NCBI RefSeq assembly: GCF_030929615.1
Contig: NZ_JAVFVU010000042.1
Span: 1 to 63,326 of the forward strand
Reading direction: 5' to 3'
Origin: Dyadobacter sp. LHD-138
Lineage (GTDB): Bacteria; Bacteroidota; Bacteroidia; Cytophagales; Spirosomataceae
DNA length: 63,326 nt
Every line of letters starts with the position of its first letter. Within the stretch, counting starts at the first letter, position 1. This document shows, one piece after another, positions 61,218-63,326 of the stretch. The position numbers and the translations under genes were made by a program. Below the pieces are notes generated by a model. It ran no database searches, was not told the DNA's origin, and saw only the letters and a program-made list of their open reading frames with translations.

Positions 61218-61631
61218 AGCAAACTCGAATAGTTTTAGTACAAAAAAATAAGGTATATTTAGAACCTTTCAAAGGTATGGCACAAACGTTAGCAACACAA
61301 TAAAACAGGATCATTTTTGTTTAGTGCTTTACAATTTATAATCATTATTAAATACCCTTTGTATGAATTATTAACGGTTGAAATTCATCCGACTAACTAA
61401 AGGGTAAAATTTAATCCGGAAATTTGCCGCAATCAAAGCCGATATTACGAATAGACAAATACATTTTAATTCAGATTTTTCGTTGATATTTCAGCGATAC
61501 CGACATTATGAATTTTTATTTTTAATATAAAAATGTTTGTTTTAACAGATGTCACGGCAGTTATTTAATATTGCATCCATTCCATGCTCCGACTTGATAT
61601 GTTTGCCTCTATCCTGAATAAATTATTTAGT
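61218..61631. other. Divergent intergenic region between sdhC and the last gene
   Basis: About 410 AT-rich bases. The sdhC promoter occupies 61270-61300. The rest should hold the promoter of the plus-strand gene, but no clear TAnnTTTG is evident near it. No gene or hairpin of note is seen. Confidence 0.4.
61270..61300 (-). promoter_or_regulatory. Promoter of sdhCAB
   Basis: On the minus strand TTG (61300-61298), a spacer of 20 bases and TACCTTTG (61277-61270), 53 bases before the sdhC ATG. Good match to the Bacteroidota consensus. Confidence 0.6.
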
Positions 61632-63326
61632 ATGCGCCATAATCTACGATTTCAGTTTTTACTGTTAATTCTCATCAGTTTTGCCTTCGGAAACAAGGCC
61701 TTTGCCACCCACTCCCGGGCGGGTGAAATAACCGCAAAACGGGTACCGGGCAACCCTTTGGCTTACGACATCACCTATACAGGCTACTTTGATGTGAGTC
61801 CTGCGGGTATCGGCGCGGCCGACAGCCAGACGTTTGTGTTTATGTATTTTTATGCAGGAACGACGGACGGGCAGAACGCCGTCCCCAGACAAGTGGACCG
61901 GATCACGTCGCTGACACGAAACATTGGTAATAACACAACGCAGAATATTTACACAACACGCTATATTTTCCCCTCGTCGGGAAACTGGAACATATCCGTT
62001 AAGATCGATAACCGCAATGCCAACATTTTAAATCTAGGCCCCGGATCAACCGACAGGTTAAATTTCTACGTACATACAACCATTGTCATCAATTCATTTG
62101 TAGGTTTAAATCAGACACCCGTTCTCTTAAACGCTCCGATTGATATCGCAGCGGTTGGCCAGCGGTTTATCCACAATCCCGGTGCTTTCGATGCAGACGG
62201 GGACAGTATTGCTTACCGCCTTTATACACCACAGCAAACTTCCAGAGGGGCTTTGGGTGAAAATATTCCTGGTTACAAACATCCCAATCTGGCCTTCCCG
62301 CCCGGCTCAACCGAAACCGGCCAAAGCCCGGCCACTTTCAGTATCAACCCCATTACCGGTGACCTGATTTGGGATGCTCCCAATACCAAAGGGCTCTACA
62401 ACGTCGCCTTCGTCGTCGAAGAATGGCGGCAGGGGATCAAAATCGGAGAGATCGTCAGGGATATGCAGATCATTGTAGAAGATGCCAGAAACGACAGGCC
62501 CAAGCTTGACCTGCTGCCCGATCTATGCGTCGAGGCCGGGACACTCATCAACCAGACCGTAAAAGCCACCGATAAAAACGGGGATAAACTCACGCTCACC
62601 ACCAGCAGCGGCGTCTACCAGGCCACCGCCCTGATATCGCCCGCCTATGCCACTTTCAGTGTGCCCCAGCAGGGCGCTCAGGGAACGCTCAACGGACTAT
62701 TCTCCTGGCAGACCGGATGCAGCCACATCCGCGAAGAACCCTATGAAGTACTCTTTAAAGTCGAGGACGGACCCATTCCAGGCGCCCCCAACCCCGCTCT
62801 CTTCCGAAAACTCGTGGATATCACCACCCTGCACATCCGCGTCTACGGCCCGCAGCCGCTCAACATCAGGGCAGTGCCCGTCACCGATGCCGCAGGAAAA
62901 GCGTTCAGGGTCAGCTGGGACGCCTATAAATGTCAGGTCCCGGGGGCCAAAATAGCCATTTACAGAAGAGAAGGGTGCAGGGCCATCCCAATCGATGTAT
63001 GTGCCCCGGGGATGCCTGCCGGGTCCGGTTATGAAAAAATTGCAAGCGTCGGCGTAGGGGAATTATTTTATGTCGATAACAACAACAATACAGGCCTGAA
63101 AAGCGGTATTTCATACAGTTACCGGATCGTCGTGGAATTCCCAAGACCGGGCTCCAACATCTCCGAACCCGGATATCTGGCCGGTGGCGGTGAAAGTCTG
63201 CCTTCCGAGCAGGTTTGTATTGAAGTACCTTTGCAGATGCCCGTGATCACCAACGTTACCGTCGATGCAACCAGCGAAACAAAAGGGGAAATTACCGTAA
63301 AATGGATCAAACCGGCACTTCCGGAA
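61632..63326 (+). CDS. Large secreted gliding/T9SS-associated protein, cut by the right edge
   Basis: From the ATG at 61632 the frame is open for 565 codons to the window end. MRHNLRFQFLLLILISFAFG followed by NKAFATHSRAGEI looks like a Sec signal cleaved after AFA; in-frame ATGs at 61599 and 61584 would lengthen the n-region. Then come a domain beginning THSRAGEITAKRVPGN, a cadherin/PKD-like part (NPGAFDADGDSIAYRLYTPQ), and Fn3-like repeats (FRVSWDAYKCQVPGAKIAIY, ISYSYRIVVEFPRPG). The architecture is that of surface proteins ending in a gliding/T9SS type B domain; that end lies outside the window. Confidence 0.8.
   Translation, partial: MRHNLRFQFLLLILISFAFGNKAFATHSRAGEITAKRVPGNPLAYDITYTGYFDVSPAGIGAADSQTFVFMYFYAGTTDGQNAVPRQVDRITSLTRNIGNNTTQNIYTTRYIFPSSGNWNISVKIDNRNANILNLGPGSTDRLNFYVHTTIVINSFVGLNQTPVLLNAPIDIAAVGQRFIHNPGAFDADGDSIAYRLYTPQQTSRGALGENIPGYKHPNLAFPPGSTETGQSPATFSINPITGDLIWDAPNTKGLYNVAFVVEEWRQGIKIGEIVRDMQIIVEDARNDRPKLDLLPDLCVEAGTLINQTVKATDKNGDKLTLTTSSGVYQATALISPAYATFSVPQQGAQGTLNGLFSWQTGCSHIREEPYEVLFKVEDGPIPGAPNPALFRKLVDITTLHIRVYGPQPLNIRAVPVTDAAGKAFRVSWDAYKCQVPGAKIAIYRREGCRAIPIDVCAPGMPAGSGYEKIASVGVGELFYVDNNNNTGLKSGISYSYRIVVEFPRPGSNISEPGYLAGGGESLPSEQVCIEVPLQMPVITNVTVDATSETKGEITVKWIKPALPE

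Overview
The window is a 63.3 kb chromosomal segment of a Bacteroidota bacterium. It most resembles a Cytophagales/Spirosomataceae genome of the Dyadobacter type; that placement is inferred from gene content, not from a database match. Supporting evidence seen in the sequence: a gldH gliding lipoprotein gene, three large secreted proteins of the gliding/type IX secretion kind, a SusC/SusD pair with FecR and ECF sigma genes, B-type succinate dehydrogenase, PVC-type CxxCH cytochrome, and promoters of the Bacteroidota form TTTG-N19-TAnnTTTG (best examples before tRNA-Phe and gldH).

Layout. 1-3.5 kb: end of a secreted protein, tRNA-Phe, and a two-gene membrane Fe-S oxidoreductase (HdrC-like plus HdrB-like). 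3.5-7.3 kb: minus-strand pair of sugar-phosphate isomerase-like protein and a PVC-type cytochrome/dehydrogenase with HEAT-like repeats. 7.4-16.1 kb: gldH, AI-2E-family permease, a predicted beta-propeller protein, an orphan response regulator, an AsmA-like envelope protein, lysyl-tRNA synthetase and a cold-shock protein. 16.4-22.1 kb: PspC-like protein, GT2 glycosyltransferase, YbaB/EbfC, and two tandem paralogous gliding-associated proteins. 22.3-29.7 kb: ribBA, a GNAT acetyltransferase, heptose-7-phosphate kinase, META-domain lipoprotein, DUF6268-like barrel, DUF4153 membrane protein, YdjC/ChbG-like deacetylase. 29.8-36.5 kb: lpdA, a repeat-flanked four-helix-bundle gene, prfB with its programmed frameshift, a toxin-antitoxin pair coupled to a hydrolase, an MFS transporter and a DoxX protein. 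36.5-49.3 kb: a minus-strand nutrient-uptake locus (AraC, SusD, SusC with STN domain, FecR, two ECF sigma factors, DapA/NanA-family lyase, sodium:solute symporter, VTT-domain protein). 49.4-57.4 kb: cystathionine synthase/lyase, DUF3127 protein with an SSB-like tail, AlbA_2 protein, DUF2795 protein, CutC, penicillin acylase family enzyme, OmpH/Skp. 57.6-61.2 kb: sdhCAB. The right edge cuts a large secreted protein.

The most unusual structure is between lpdA and prfB (31.3-32.0 kb). A four-helix-bundle (23S rRNA intervening-sequence-type) gene, interrupted by one in-frame TAA, is bracketed by arrays of the tetramer GTCA spaced 10-11 bp apart, close to one DNA helical turn. The left array and the first right array read GTCA on the plus strand; the outermost right array reads in the opposite orientation, so the right flank can fold back on itself and the two outer ends are inverted relative to each other. 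It looks like a small, possibly non-autonomous mobile unit or a phased protein-binding array. I know of no named element with this structure. Everything else is mostly ordinary core and accessory Bacteroidota gene content with a few smaller oddities listed in the findings.
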